The notes: generated by a model not told the origin, from the letters alone. A stretch of 64,000 bases of DNA from Timema cristinae (GCA_039000515.1 JBCFYV010000935.1:59096346-59160345), one strand, 5' to 3'; numbered from the stretch's first letter, positions 32,346 through 43,894 are shown. Numbers and translations: made by a program.

Positions 32346-34400
32346 AAAAAAAACCGGCCTGCTCAGCACTGTTATTAAACTATTTTTGGCACTGACAGGT
32401 TTTGAACAATGGGTCCCTTTGATCTGAAGCCAGCCTCCCTAATCTTCTTTCACCTCGATTGTCCAAGACAAATATTTATCTTTGGATGAATAATTTTGTT
32501 TACATTATAAATTAACTTTATATTTGTGTTAAGTGTGAAAGATCCCAGTGAAAACACAAAAAAGTCAACTATATTTTATATTCTTCCCCACCCTGGCTCA
32601 TCCCTCGGGCGACACAAATCACTCCATAACTTTCAGAGATGTCAAAAAGAGAAGGGGGGATAGGAAGGGAACCCTAAACTGTTTATAATTGGTTTCATCT
32701 CCTCCATGTAATGGAAACACGCGCGCTCTCTTGGAGTGGACAGTTTATTTTCATTTCCAGTGAAAAGGTTCGATTCATGAGAGCCCTTATTTATTACGAC
32801 GCTTAACTGTGGCTTCCTCCCCTCCAGTTTGGGTGCGTTAGGTTTGATTAGTTCCCCGCTAGGTTCGCCACAGCTCTGCCAGGGGTGGAACTTTATAGTA
32901 AAAGTACGGTCATCAAGCGTTGTCCGCTGCGGCTAAATGCAGGAATGACCTAACCCGTACAAGAAGATTTTTTATAGGGAGCGAAGGAGTTTATTGGATT
33001 ATTATTATTATTGGAACTTTAGAACTTTAGAACTTTATATACCTATAACTTCATTTCTAACCTAAACAAGTGATATTTAAAACCAAACTAAAATTTTTTT
33101 TCCCTTCAAATTTGCTTTGCATTTATTCAAAATTTCATTTCGACTTTTTGCACGTTTAAAAGTGATCTCTGTTAGAGTTAGTTTTTTAGCCGGGAAAGAG
33201 AGGTTCAGAAAAAACTCTTTGATAATTACTCCCAGTCGCTTGTAAAAAAAAAAAAGTAAAAGTAAAATAAACGTGCAACATTTTCGACGGGCAAGAGAAC
33301 AAGTTTCTCCTTGTATTATATTGTTTTACCGTTTGTCTAGCGTTCAACTGTTCACACAAAGTTCATGAAAGTTCGAGATATTGAAGACACTCAAAACTGC
33401 TCGACGCCCAGAAGCGATGCGTGGAGGAGAGTACAGATTTTAAATAGAGATAGAAATAAATGTGTTATAGCTAAACTCTTTCAAGTAAACTTTAAAAAAT
33501 AAAACAAATGCTTTTTTTTTTATCGTATAATCATATAAATCAGTGTTTACAAATCTGAGCGAGTTTTATCAATGGTAACTTTTTATTGTTGACAATGAGT
33601 TTGATAAACAAATTTAATCAGATTTTGAAGAATTCTTTAACGAATTTGTTAAAAAAAGGGGGTGGGTGCGTTGATTACGACATGACTCTGAAAAGGTTGC
33701 TCGACTGGTGTCAGTTTGGGAAACACTTAAATAAACCATTGAGATGTAGAACAACGAAAGTGTTATACAAAAGATGATTTCAGTTTAATAAAATTACAAC
33801 GTAGACACAGGACTCAAACCCGATATATTTAATTGAAATATTTGTGGAACTGCAAATTACAATATTTTCAAAATAAAAATTGTTTTAAAAAATGTGACCA
33901 AAGTTTTTGGTTTTTCCTGTAATTATTTTGGTCAAACATCATTAATTATTGTAATTTCATTTTTTGTCACAAATCTTAGAAGAAAATTCTTGATGATACT
34001 CAAGGCCAAACTTTATTTAATTATTAGATTTTTCTAAATTTACTAAAATCTGGGTCAGAATAAATAAGCCCAGATTAACTAACCATGCAGTGCATTGCGT
34101 GGTTACCCACTATCCCACCTGCAGATAGCTCGAACAAGAAGTAAAAAGATTTTTTTTTTTTTTTTTTACAAAAGCATATTCGGATGTATTCTATAAGCCT
34201 AGACCTCCGGCGTGTTCCTTAATCGCTTAGGTGTTATATACATGAGCAAATATTTCTAAAATGCTTAGGATGGAATCAAAAATGTTGACACAACAGGTTT
34301 AAAAAAAAAAATTAGCTAAGACTTATTCGGAGTCAACCACAAATGTGGTCTCTGTCGCTAATAGCCCAAAATGCATTTATATTAAACGACATAAATAATA
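32346..34400. other. Unassigned sequence
   Basis: 32590-32960 is GC-richer (cccaccctggc, gcgcgctctc); the rest is AT-rich. No SINE, no known domain, no RNA gene. Confidence 0.4.
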
Positions 34401-35300
34401 AAGAGTTATTTTAATCGCCTAGCTCTACTGTCACCTCTCTCGCTCTTTCTCTCTACCTCTCTTTTTTTTACAGAAGACTCATAGAAAGGGTGGGCAACGG
34501 AGGGAGTTGAACTGGCAGGGGGTGGAGCTATGTCAAGTGTACCCAGTGCTTCTCTCGGGTGCGAACTAATGACCCTCCAAAACAAACACAGCGCGGGGTT
34601 ACAATAAGCCACTGTTTGGACAGGTCCGAGCTCTAGCTTTGTTCTCCTCTTTTATTAAAAAAAGGGTCAAGGCCAAAGTGACTTTTTCACAAGCTTATCA
34701 AGATAATATAGCCTATAGGAAACCAAACTGTTAACAAAATAAACACTAAGGATATAATATAATGGTCGAGCAGATTAATATTGGCCACTGTATAGAGAAT
34801 TAAATTAAAAAATTTAAAATCTACTGGGTGTGCAGATTAATATGAGCTTCTGTGTAGCGAAACAAACTGTTAATAAAAATATATTCAGACAGTCCTATTT
34901 TCGTAAGAAAAACCTTATTCGACAGCTAAAAAGGATCACAAATTCATACGCCAAGTCATATGATCTTCACAGGTCGCTTTTGACATTTAATTAATATCTA
35001 TAAAATACCTAGAAAACTTAGATTAACGACCGGAGGGTTCATTGTAATAACTACATAACACCCTCTATCAGCAGAAGCTTTCACCATCTTCGCCAGCAGA
35101 TGGTGGCCGAGAGGTTGGTGTAGCTGGATTGGGGGCCATAGAGCTATTTTCAAAATAAAATTATATTAATTAAACAGTAAAATGTTATCGAAATTGAACA
35201 ACAAAATAAGTTTGTATTTTCTAAAGGTTTCTTTTGACCAAAATACTACAATGCATTATTATTTGGACTGGAAGCGCGTGTTAACGTAGACCGAGTTAAC
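34401..35300. other. Unassigned; imperfect direct repeats
   Basis: GCAGATTAATATT at 34768 and GCAGATTAATATG at 34836, and AAACTGTTAA at about 34725 and 34865, indicate a degraded local duplication. 35180-35230 resembles 42806-42855 (AAAATGTTATC...TTTGTATTTT). Confidence 0.35.
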
Positions 35301-35304
35301 TAGA

Positions 35305-35555
35305 GGAAAGACCCGTTTCGGTGACCGTGTGATCTGACGCGCTATTCTCGTGATGGACTAGACTGCAGAAGACAAGGAGATTGGGGCTAGATCCCTGTTG
35401 GGTGCACTGGATTTTTCCCCTAAATAGTTTTCTACTCTCCACGCAAATGTGGGTGCATTTGCTTTAAATTAAGCATTCTTAATCCCTATTCCATTAGTGT
35501 AGCTATTACGTAGGCGTATAACCCGAACGGGTAATAAGACGCAGTGCTAAAAAAA
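35305..35555 (+). mobile_element. S3 SINE
   Basis: TTTCGGTGACCGTGTGATCT head, box B eroded (GGGGCTAGATCCC), body, tail ACCCGAACGGGTAATAAGAC and poly(A). Confidence 0.85.
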
Positions 35556-36284
35556 ATATGAATTCTTGTCTTTTTTTTTGTACGCCTATAGTTCGGGAAA
35601 TATTGAATTGAGTCCCCTCCCACCCCCATTTCTGGGTTGTCGTAGATGTTAGCGGGAACTTGTTAGGTTAAGTTAGGTTTGGTTCATTGCAACCAGCTAA
35701 AATAACATGATCGGTTAAAAATTTATTTAAAAAACCACAAGAGCTATTGCAACAAGTCCACATTCCTTTTAGCATTTTGTGAAAACGGAGCCTAAATCCA
35801 TTAATGAGGAACAGCGTTTTTTGTTTTTCGCTCGACATTATCCTCGATAGGGACTGACTAGAAGCGTTTCTTTTTGGCAGAACAATAAAAATTGTACCCT
35901 GGACTAAATTCAAACAACTGTTCTAAATAACCCGGACTCAATTAAAATAACTTGGTAGGTAAACAAGTGGCCGGAGACTCAATTTAATGTCATCTTACAG
36001 TTCACAAGTTTGAACTAAATTTGGTTCGAAGGTAAGAGACAACTTGAATAAATTCAGCTTAAGCAATTCAAAGTTAGATTTCCGTCAATCAGTATTTGAT
36101 AAAAGTTTATGCGTACTAAATAAGATATGGGAGTTATTTTTCTAGCAAATTTAAAACAATAAATTATATTGACCAAATCTTAAAATATCTTAAATTGTTT
36201 TGGTTATAAATTTTCCAGAAAGAGTAGCCGAATTATAGTAGCAAGGTTATTCAACTTAGTATAAGAGTTTTGTGAGTTTTGTTT
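35556..36284. other. AT-rich unassigned sequence
   Basis: GTTAGGTTAAGTTAGGTTTG at about 35663-35682 is a short telomere-like phrase only. A minus-strand frame at 35668-35913 has no motif. Confidence 0.35.
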
Positions 36285-36325
36285 TTTGTAGCTCACTTCT
36301 TAGTACCCGTCCGGGCTACCCACTA

Positions 36326-36544
36326 CAGTAGCCCCATGGCTTCTTTGGTGCTGACTGACAGGTGAAAGCTTTGAAAAGTTACCAGACCAAATTATGTATA
36401 CCTACGCCGAACTATATAATCTGCAAATAACATGTGTTTAGCAGCTGTCACTTCTGACAGTCAAAATTTAGGTATATACCTAAATGTTAGTCAGAAGTCA
36501 GCTGTGAACTGTCAGTCAGCACCAAAGAAGCCACGGGGCTACTG
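36326..36544 (+). mobile_element. mariner-type MITE, copy 1
   Basis: Inverted ends CAGTAGCCCCATGGCTTC and GAAGCCACGGGGCTACTG with TA on each side (36324-36325, 36545-36546); the inverted arms extend about 37 bases. An internal nested palindrome spans TTTAGGTATATACCTAAA. About 219 bp, non-coding. Same family as 45315-45549, in opposite orientation. Confidence 0.9.
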
Positions 36545-36834
36545 TAGTAGGATTGTGATATTAGATATGTAGAATTGATAGATATGTATCCGTAATTGAC
36601 GTGGATAAATAATGGAAAAGGATCCAAGAAAAGTTTGCTCACTACACCCTAATGATATTTGAACCCTGTACTCATACAATCAGCAAACCAGAACATATGA
36701 GACTGACGCTTTTTTTGGCTTAAAAAGTTAGTTTTATTCCAGTTCTACCAGTGGAGAAAAAATAAATTGAATCTAATTCTAAAGGTTTTTAGTAACGGGG
36801 GAAAACGTTTAGAGTCCTCGTTTGATGCTCTGAG

Positions 36835-36935
36835 GTTGATTTTTTTTCCCCCATAACAGTTTCCCACTTTCCAGCCACGCAAATTCGAGCACATTTCCTC
36901 TAAATTCTATTTTCCTCAGTCCTATCCCACTAGCG
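36835..36935 (+). mobile_element. S4-type SINE fragment
   Basis: CAGTTTCCCACTTTCCAGCC, ACGCAAATTCGAGCAC and CTCTAAATTC from the shared body; head eroded. Confidence 0.6.
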
Positions 36936-36942
36936 TTTTGCC

Positions 36943-37415
36943 TTGGCATCTCATCGTAATACCTCTTCGGGTTATACACTTATCAACTAATTACGTTAGT
37001 GTGTTAAGGATTAGAAAGGCTAGAATCTATAGGAAGTGTACCAGCATTTGCGTGGAAAACTGTTTAGAAAAAACCTCCTCAGTGACCTCGAACCCCATTA
37101 TTGGCAGTCTAGTCTGACACGAGTGTGATGCCGTAGATGCGAGTGATATTCAACCTGGGGTACGCGAAGACCTCAGGTGTGACGTAAAATTGAAGTACAT
37201 ACTATTCATGATAAACACTGAATAATCAGCGCCGCGATCTTGGGCGCCAGTTTTATTTTAGATATTGATATAGATTAGAGAATATGTTTAGCTTACATCG
37301 TGCATCAACAGCTTGGGGGGTACACAGATGAAGATAAATTATTTCTGGGGGTACACAAACAAAAAATAAGGTTGAATACCACTGGCTTAGACCATTCGAC
37401 CATTGAAGACTAGTA
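36943..37415 (-). mobile_element. S3 SINE split by a hAT MITE
   Basis: Tail and body at 36943-37138 end in AGTGTGATGCCGTAGATG; the head resumes at 37385 (CTTAGACCATTCGACCATTG). Confidence 0.82.
37139..37384. mobile_element. hAT MITE inside an S3 SINE
   Basis: Ends GAGTGATATTCAACCTGGGG and, reversed from the right, CAGTGGTATTCAACCTTATT, with GGGGTACGCG and GGGGGTACAC subterminal. The 8-base flanks CGTAGATG and CTTAGACC correspond to one S3 sequence with divergence. About 245 bp. Confidence 0.82.
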
Positions 37416-38195
37416 AGACGCAAAGTAAAAAAAAAAGGGGAGCGGGGCTTTATTTCGTTTCCTCCTAGCGAACTGTGGCCAGCGGCCTGGTAAACACGGC
37501 GGAGTGATAGGAGGATATTATATAACGTCGGGCGGAACGTGGTGATGGGCTCACACAGTATTTACTAAGGGGAAGGGAGGGGGGGGGGTATCGTCGGGGA
37601 TGTGAACTAATGTCCGCTCAAACCAAACACGCCACGGGGTAGGTATTGCTACTCTTGCGTGGTGGTGGGGTGGGATAAATCCTTCCACACCCTCACCATC
37701 CGGGGGATGTCTAGCAATGCCCCATCGACCCACATTCACCCCATATACCCCACAGCTTCCCCCCTCATCCGCGAAACAAACAACGAAGCATCGGGGTGGC
37801 TATAGCCCCTTCCCCATTCTCTTTTGTTCGTTTCGTGCCAGGATTCTGTAACTACGCCCTGTCCTCATGGCTGATGGGTGAGTGGTTGAAAATCCCGCAA
37901 TAGATTTAGGGGGCAGTGGTTCGGCCGTCGAAAGTACCAAAAATAGATAAACATTGCGCACATAACTAAAAATAAATGGTACGACATAACCGTACGTACT
38001 TTTTCATATAGTAAATCATAGTTTGGATCAAAATTTTCAAAAATCGGCAAAGGATAGTAATTGTTTTTTTGTAAAACAAGTTTAAAATATTATGTATAGT
38101 AAAAAAGTACTTCCAAGGTACCAATTTCGAACCAATTAGTTTTTTTCATTTTCGAAAAAAATCTTATTTATGGGATAATTAATTCATAAGTTTGG
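37416..38195. other. Unassigned; GC-rich patch
   Basis: 37440-37860 is clearly GC-richer, with G and C runs and CpGs (GTCGGGCGGAACG). Minus frame 37551-37739 is uncharacterised. It could be a CpG-rich regulatory region or an old element. Confidence 0.3.
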
Positions 38196-38198
38196 GTT

Positions 38199-38455
38199 TG
38201 TTTGCACTGCGTCTTACTACCCATTTGTGTTGTCCGCGCATTTACACTAATGAGTTAAGTTTGAAAAAGATAAAATTGAGAGGAAATGCACCCGCAGTTA
38301 CGAAGAGGAGGGAGATTGGGAAACCATTTAGGAAAAACGACCCACAGTATACCTGTCCAAGATTCGAACCTCTATCAACTTGTCACCTTAAATTCAGTCT
38401 ATTACAAGATGGATGCCTTAAAACAAGCTAAAATCATGTGACCAACGGCGTGGGT
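38199..38455 (-). mobile_element. S3/S4-type SINE
   Basis: GCACTGCGTCTTACTACCC tail complement, body with GGAAATGCACCCGC, CAAGATTCGAACCTC box B, and an eroded head (ACCAACGGCGTGGGTT). Confidence 0.72.
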
Positions 38456-38639
38456 TAAGGCATTAAACCCCCTTTAATTTTAGAGCTAAAATTGAAATCA
38501 CAATTTCACTTCAAGGTATGACCATTTAACAATTAACAATTAAATGTCTAGTTTGAACAAAATATATTCAACAGTTAAAGCTGTAGTAGCCCCAGGGATA
38601 TTATTGTTATTATGTGTTCTGTCTTACGACAGGTCCATA

Positions 38640-39040
38640 ACTTATATCAGTGAACTTAGACCGCCACTGCGCCATGTCCTCTGCCTCCTCCGTCAGCTCC
38701 CGGAATTTTCTTTTTTTTTTACTTCAAGTCATCCAATATTGGAATCCTCCTTCCTGAGCTCCTCTTTCCCTCAACCTTTCCTTCTACGACGTCGTGTAGA
38801 AGACAGTTCCTCCTAAGGATGTGTCCGATACAGTTTGCTTTGCACCGAGGAATAACACTCAAAACTGTTCTTCTCACCCGCTCTTCTTAGGACTTCATTT
38901 GTCACCCTGTCTGTCCACCTGATCTCAAGTCTTCTCCTGCTCCACATTTCAAAGCGCTCTAAGTATTTTTTTCTATCTTCCTGAGAGTACATATTTCTGC
39001 TCCAAATGTAGAATTTCATCAGCTTCTTCCTCAGGGACAT
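38640..39040 (-). pseudogene. LINE C-terminal fragment (RTE/BovB-like)
   Basis: On the minus strand, the frame from 39040 reads through EDRKKYLERFEMWSRRRLEI and then RWTDRVTNEVLRRAGEK. After a frameshift it continues with CIGHILRRNCLLHDVVEG, KVEGKR and ILDDLK, and after another break with RELTEEAEDMAQWRSKF. This order (W-rich FEMW block, VTNEVLRR, GHILRR, GKR, then the C-terminal helix) is that of the region after the reverse-transcriptase domain in LINEs of the RTE/BovB kind. Frameshifts and loss of everything upstream make it a 5'-truncated dead copy. Clade call is tentative. Confidence 0.75.
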
Positions 39041-39730
39041 TTAGTCAAGACAATTTATAAAAAACCTAGTTTTTGAACTTGTTAGCACATAAAACGTCCA
39101 AATGTTTCGTAATCTCGTGATTGAGAATTTTTACGATTACAATATGTTCTCATTATGATTATTAAACAAAAATACATACAATGCACGCTACTAAAATAAA
39201 TCACTACTAGTATGAACAATGTTTTCAAATAAATTCAATCTTATTGAACTGTCATGTACGAGTTTATTGAAGCCCTTTGAATCATTCGTTGTGACAGATT
39301 CAGGTATTACTAATATTATACACTATATGCTCTCATATTTGCCAGACTTTTATTTGAATTTATGTTTCCAGTTAGATATAAATCATACATCTTTATGGAA
39401 CTTTTGTTTGACATATTTTACAATATCTATAAGGGTTTGATACAGAATGTCAGTGAGTAAATAAAACATGTTTTTATGCTGTTCGCTTCACACTAGTGTA
39501 GTAAATTGTTAGCGGTAAAAATGGAGGTGTGGGAGAGGAAGGAAAGTTTTTCTTCTTCTCTCTATTCGCCAGTCCCATTATCGACTCAGATAATCAAATC
39601 TCAGGAAATGAGATGAGGAAGGTTTATTTTTGGGACTAAACTAGCAGTGATCTAAAAAGAAGGATGGGCACTGAGGGAAAAAACAACTGCCTTCATTTCA
39701 CCCACGCTCAATCCAGTTTTTAATAAAATA
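39041..39730. other. AT-rich unassigned sequence
   Basis: Open frame 39219-39440 has no motif. Confidence 0.35.
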
Positions 39731-39732
39731 AA

Positions 39733-39890
39733 ATGTGTAATGCCAGGCCTCCACCGTGGTTCGTGGTTCGTGGTACGTTAAACTGTAGGTCCTCCATTTC
39801 ATCTCACAATCACTCTAGCATTACACATTAGCATAAGTGCGCCCCGAATGGGTAGTAAGACGCGGTGCTAATAATGATGATAATAATAAG
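39733..39890 (+). mobile_element. S1 SINE, 5' truncated
   Basis: Starts mid-body (AATGCCAGGCCTCCACCG), with a local expansion of CGTGGTT near 39757-39770, and ends with the shared tail and TAA units. Confidence 0.88.
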
Positions 39891-40017
39891 GCAAGATAGC
39901 GGTAAGATAAAGTAGTGATGAAAATAAAGGGAATTTAAAATTAATAGCATCATGTCAAAATCGGGGTTAATTTGATTATCAAACTTTTAACAAATATTTT
40001 ATGAGTAATACAACTTA

Positions 40018-40100
40018 GTGGTAAGACGTGTGCCCACTTGAAATGTTTATTGTACCCCTTGCGGTGCACGTGGTCTTACCACATTTTGAAAAACACTAAC
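40018..40100. repeat. Short inverted repeat
   Basis: GTGGTAAGACGTGTGC (40018) faces GTGCACGTGGTCTTACCAC (ending 40082). Beyond it, ATTTTGAAAAACACT resembles a hAT terminus. Function unknown. Confidence 0.55.
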
Positions 40101-40597
40101 TTATACAGTTCGATCACCACTGAGGGCTTATATTATTAGTATTATTATTATTGGGCTTTAGTGGCTGTCACGAATTCACAACACATTAGTCCTATCTTAG
40201 TAAACTAAATTGGAAATGAAAATGCGAGGTACTTTTAAGATTAATTGCCAAATATTAATTATTATATTACCCTCGTTGACAAACCAAGGTTTTGTTAATT
40301 ATTACTTAGGTAATTCACATATCAAATAAATCTATTACTGTATTATGTTTTTGATACCGGTAGTAGTTATCAGGCTTTAATTTAATAATAAACATTATCC
40401 TCAGTTAAATGAGATCGAAAGCTGTCTCAGCAATGGAAATGTTGGAAATTAACAGTTTGTTTCAGAACTCAAGCTATCAAACTACTTACAGGTTCATGGG
40501 ACTACTGTTAACTCTAAGTTATTTCATATTATTAGTTTACACATTCATCCAAGAAACACTTTTAAAAATATTTATAGAGTAAAGTTTTATCACACAT
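40101..40597. other. AT-rich unassigned sequence
   Basis: No gene recognised. Confidence 0.35.
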
Positions 40598-41210
40598 GGT
40601 TAGTGTCTATATCTGGAGTTAAATTACCAACTTTAACTAAATATGGTCGGTGCCTATATCTGGAGTTATATTACCAACTTTGACCAAAGATGGTCAGTGC
40701 CTAAATCTGGAGTTAAATTACCAACTTTGACCAAAAAGAGTCGGTGCCTGTATCTAGAGTTAAATTACCAACTTTAACTAAAGATGGTCGGTGCCTGTAT
40801 CTGGAGTTAAATTACCAACTTTGACCAAAGATGGTCAGTGCCTATATCTGGAGTTAAATTACCAACTTTGACCAAAGATGGTTGGTGCCTATATCTGGAG
40901 TTAAATTACCAACTTTGACCAAAGATGGTCGGTGCCTATATCTGGAGTTAAATTACCAACTTTGATCAAAGATGGTCGGTTCCTGTATCTGGAGTTAAAT
41001 TACCAATTTTGACCAAAGATGGTCAGTGCCTATATCTGGAGTTAAATGACCAACTTTAACTAAAGATGGTCAGTGCCTAGTATATCTGGAGTCAAATGAC
41101 CAACTTTAACTAAAGATGGTCGGTGCCTGTATCTGGAGTTAAATTATCAACTTTAACTAAAGATGGTCATTGTCTATATCTGGAATTAACTAACTCTGAC
41201 CAAAGATGGC
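40598..41210 (+). repeat. 47-bp minisatellite, about 13 copies
   Basis: Unit pattern: GGTCGGTGCCTATATCTGGA then GTTAAATTACCAACTTTGAC then CAAAGAT. About 13 tandem copies over 613 bases, with diverged edge units and sequence classes (ACCAAAG or ACTAAAG; TTACC or TGACC) that are not strictly alternating. No spacers, so it is not a CRISPR array. Confidence 0.95.
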
Positions 41211-41830
41211 TAGAACATACTTGAGAATCAACGTAAATAATAATCCCTCTCAAATGTGAATTATTATTCTTCAGATCCACCCCAGGAGTGGCTGGAACTA
41301 AATAGTTCACGTCTGATAATGAATCAGGAGGGTCGTGGGTTCACTTCCAAAGAGGTCACATGACTGACTTACTGTTAATGAACAAAGTTCGCCCCCCTCG
41401 GGGGAGGGTCGTGCAATGAGCTGAAATTTTGCCGGGACATGGCCTGGCAAATTAATGAATGTGTTTTGGAAAGTTCGCTCCGGTCGGTAAAGAGTTTCTC
41501 CCTCCATCCAACTTCTCAGACGGCAAATTGTTCCAAAGCAATAATGGAACGGAGACGGCAGTAGATGTTTTATTTTAATGCGATCGTTTTCGTTTGTTTT
41601 GTTTCAAGTGCCGTTCTTTGTTCGTGCAAAGTACAGTTTTACTAAATCTTGTTTCTTTCCAGACATTTACCGTTTGTATTTTGTGTTTTTACATTTCCTT
41701 TTTTTAGTAATTTTAATTTAGTTCTAGTTTAAACTTACAGATTTGTGTAGAGCACCGATTTGAAAGATTTAAATTAATGTTGACATAAAAAATATATATA
41801 AAAACTTTACCCTTTAAATTGAAAAATTGC
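41211..41830. other. Unassigned sequence
   Basis: A tRNA-like phrase (GGTCGTGGGTTCACTTCC) at about 41330-41348 follows GGCTGGAACTAAATAGTTCA; possibly an old SINE head. No gene recognised. Confidence 0.3.
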
Positions 41831-41834
41831 ACTT

Positions 41835-41925
41835 CAACATGGGAATCGAACCCAGGACAATTAGTACATTACGACAATGCTCTCACCACTGAGATATCCA
41901 GGAGTAATTCCGTGTATATGGTCAT
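41835..41925 (-). repeat. tRNA-like sequence, inverted partner of 42165-42250
   Basis: Reversed, it reads GATATCTCAGTGGTGAGAGC (D-arm) and CTGGGTTCGATTCCCATG (T-arm, 4 of 5 pairs). No acceptor stem and no clean anticodon stem. Flank motif CAATTTAAAG-like is shared with the partner. Confidence 0.6.
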
Positions 41926-42164
41926 TCTTCACTCATATTTTAAGGCAGAGCCTGTGATGGACGTGTGAAAATCGTCAGATACATATTAGTGATCAATTAT
42001 GATCACGAGCTATCAGATAACGCAGACACCTTCGACTTGGGAGGACTTTAAACTGTCGATAGTACAAATACAATTTATAAGAATACGTAAATCATGAGAG
42101 ATTAAATAGTCAAGCGATTAAGACTGCCTTAAAATGTGAATGAAGAAAACTACTCTGGGAACGG

Positions 42165-42270
42165 GATGATTTCTGAATAGCTCAGTGGTAAGAGCATAAT
42201 CTAAAGTACAGAGTTTGATTCCCGTGTTCAGGTATCTTTTTTTTTTCCAATTTAAAGAATACGATATATA
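42165..42270 (+). repeat. tRNA-like sequence, inverted partner of 41835-41925
   Basis: AATAGCTCAGTGGTAAGAGC is a perfect D-arm, AGTTTGATTCCCGTG a degraded T-arm, and CTGAA/TTCAG could pair as part of an acceptor stem. The anticodon arm fails. Downstream CCAATTTAAAG matches the partner copy. Confidence 0.6.
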
Positions 42271-42279
42271 TGCGGTAAG

Positions 42280-43424
42280 TAAGAAAGATAGCTTAGCTCA
42301 ACCAGTGTGATGCTGCTTTACGGCAGTGCCAATTTCGATTCCTAGCAAGGTTCAAACTATCTCATGATGATTATTGGTCCCGTTCCCTTTTTCTAAGTGA
42401 TATATATATATAGTGTGTTTGTTCAGGTTTTATATGTTATGTTAAGGAACTCACTGATGCCAAAGATTCCCAAGTAAAAACTTAATGTGTGCATAGTAGG
42501 CTTTATATTAAAAATATATATCTAAGTTTGCATGTGAAACATAAAAACAAATGTTAATAGTAGTTCTGTGAACAATATATATAGCTCCTTCCATTAAAAA
42601 AAAAAGCTAAGGTTAGCCCAATTTTATCACGAATGGACAAATCTGACAGCTAGAGAAAGTTACAAAAATTATAATTTCCATAGGAAAACAACTAGAAAAG
42701 TTATTGAATCCACTTTAACTTATTAATACGTTAAGTCATGTGATTTGCAGCTGTCACTTTCGATTGTCAGTATAAATGCCTATAAAATAACAATAAAAAT
42801 ATAGTAAAATGTTATCAATGTTGAATGCAAAAGAAAATTTATTTGTATTTTGGAAAAAGGTGCTCCAAATGTCCATTCGTAAGAAAATCAAAGAATACTT
42901 CATATTAAGAAAGATGCTCCAGTGCGAGTATAGAAGAAATGATACAACTTTTGTGCCCAAAATACTCCTGGTGGAAATAACAATTGTGACGTCATCATAG
43001 CTTAATCATTTGTGTGTGTGTGTGGTTTTTTTTTTTTTGCCAATCCAGGTGAATACATTACTTTTAAAGTAATGCTACTTTATTTAAAATCTCTAATCAA
43101 TATGGTAGAAATTACAAACATTTATCTTCAGGTGTAAGTAAATTAGCTTTGTTACCTACTACTATAGCTTGAAATAAATTGTGTGTTTGCAAGAGGTTTC
43201 GTATTTTAATTCCTCTACCATTTAATTGGAGTACAGTTAACTGAGTGTTTTTAAGGGAATACGATAATTTGCGATCATTTTAATCTATTAAAGTGGAAGC
43301 GAAAGGAGTATGCAAGGATAGGGAAGTGTAGAGAAAGTTAGGGAGGATGGATTAAGAACGGAGTAGTTTTTTGAGCTATATGACAGTTTCTTGCCTACCT
43401 TGTAAGGGGACAGCGTGCTTATGT
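42280..43424. other. AT-rich unassigned sequence
   Basis: 42735-42795 contains TTTGCAGCTGTCACTTTCG and a TATAAATGCCTATAAAAT stretch resembling the interior of the mariner-type MITEs; otherwise nothing. Confidence 0.35.
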
Positions 43425-43695
43425 AAGTTATGTATGTATGTATGTATGTATGGTATGTATGGTATGTATGGTATGTATGGTATCTATGGTATGTATGGTA
43501 TGTATGGTATGTATGGTATGTATGGTTTGTATGGTTTGTATGGTTTGTATGGTATGTTAGGTATGTTAGGTATGTTAGGTATGTTAGGTATGTTAGGTAT
43601 GTTAGGTATGTTAGGTATGTTAGGTATGTTATGTATGTTATGTATGTATGTATGTATGGTATGTATGTATGTATGTATGGTATGTATGTATGTAC
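43425..43695 (+). repeat. Composite satellite (TATG)n / TATGTATGG / TATGTTAGG
   Basis: Blocks in order: (TATG)n, nine-base TATGTATGG units (one variant), three TATGGTTTG units, about nine TATGTTAGG units, then (TATG)n with TATGG interruptions. Because 9 is divisible by 3, every frame stays open and yields repetitive M-Y-G or Y-V-W peptides that are artefacts. Confidence 0.97.
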
Positions 43696-43894
43696 TAAAA
43701 TTACATTATTTAAAAGTTGCGTCCACTCTTGAATGGGCGTAAATAGCGACTTCAATTTGCTCTCAAACTTTTTTTAATACAGAATGTTTCACATTTGCAC
43801 GGGAAATTCTATTTGCTCCCGTTTGTTAATCCTGGCCTTGATATATCAATATGTACTAATTGTTCAGTAGTACGAACCCATATAAAGATAATAA

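Noticed and set aside
35663..35682. GTTAGGTTAAGTTAGG telomere-like phrase
   Set aside because: Only about two and a half units, embedded in unrelated sequence.
40598..41210. Possible CRISPR-like array of regular repeats
   Set aside because: The 47-bp units are directly adjacent with no unique spacers, and the sequence context is eukaryotic. It is a minisatellite.
42171..42235. Functional tRNA gene
   Set aside because: The D-arm is perfect, but there is no anticodon stem and the T-stem does not pair; a related degraded copy lies inverted at 41.85 kb.
43556..43625. TTAGG motif resembling arthropod telomere repeat
   Set aside because: The unit is nine bases (TATGTTAGG), part of a stepwise satellite, not a TTAGG array.
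43288..43755. Long open frames on both strands at 43.3-43.75 kb (100-155 codons)
   Set aside because: They are translations of a 9-base/4-base satellite whose main period keeps all frames open. The peptides are pure repeat.
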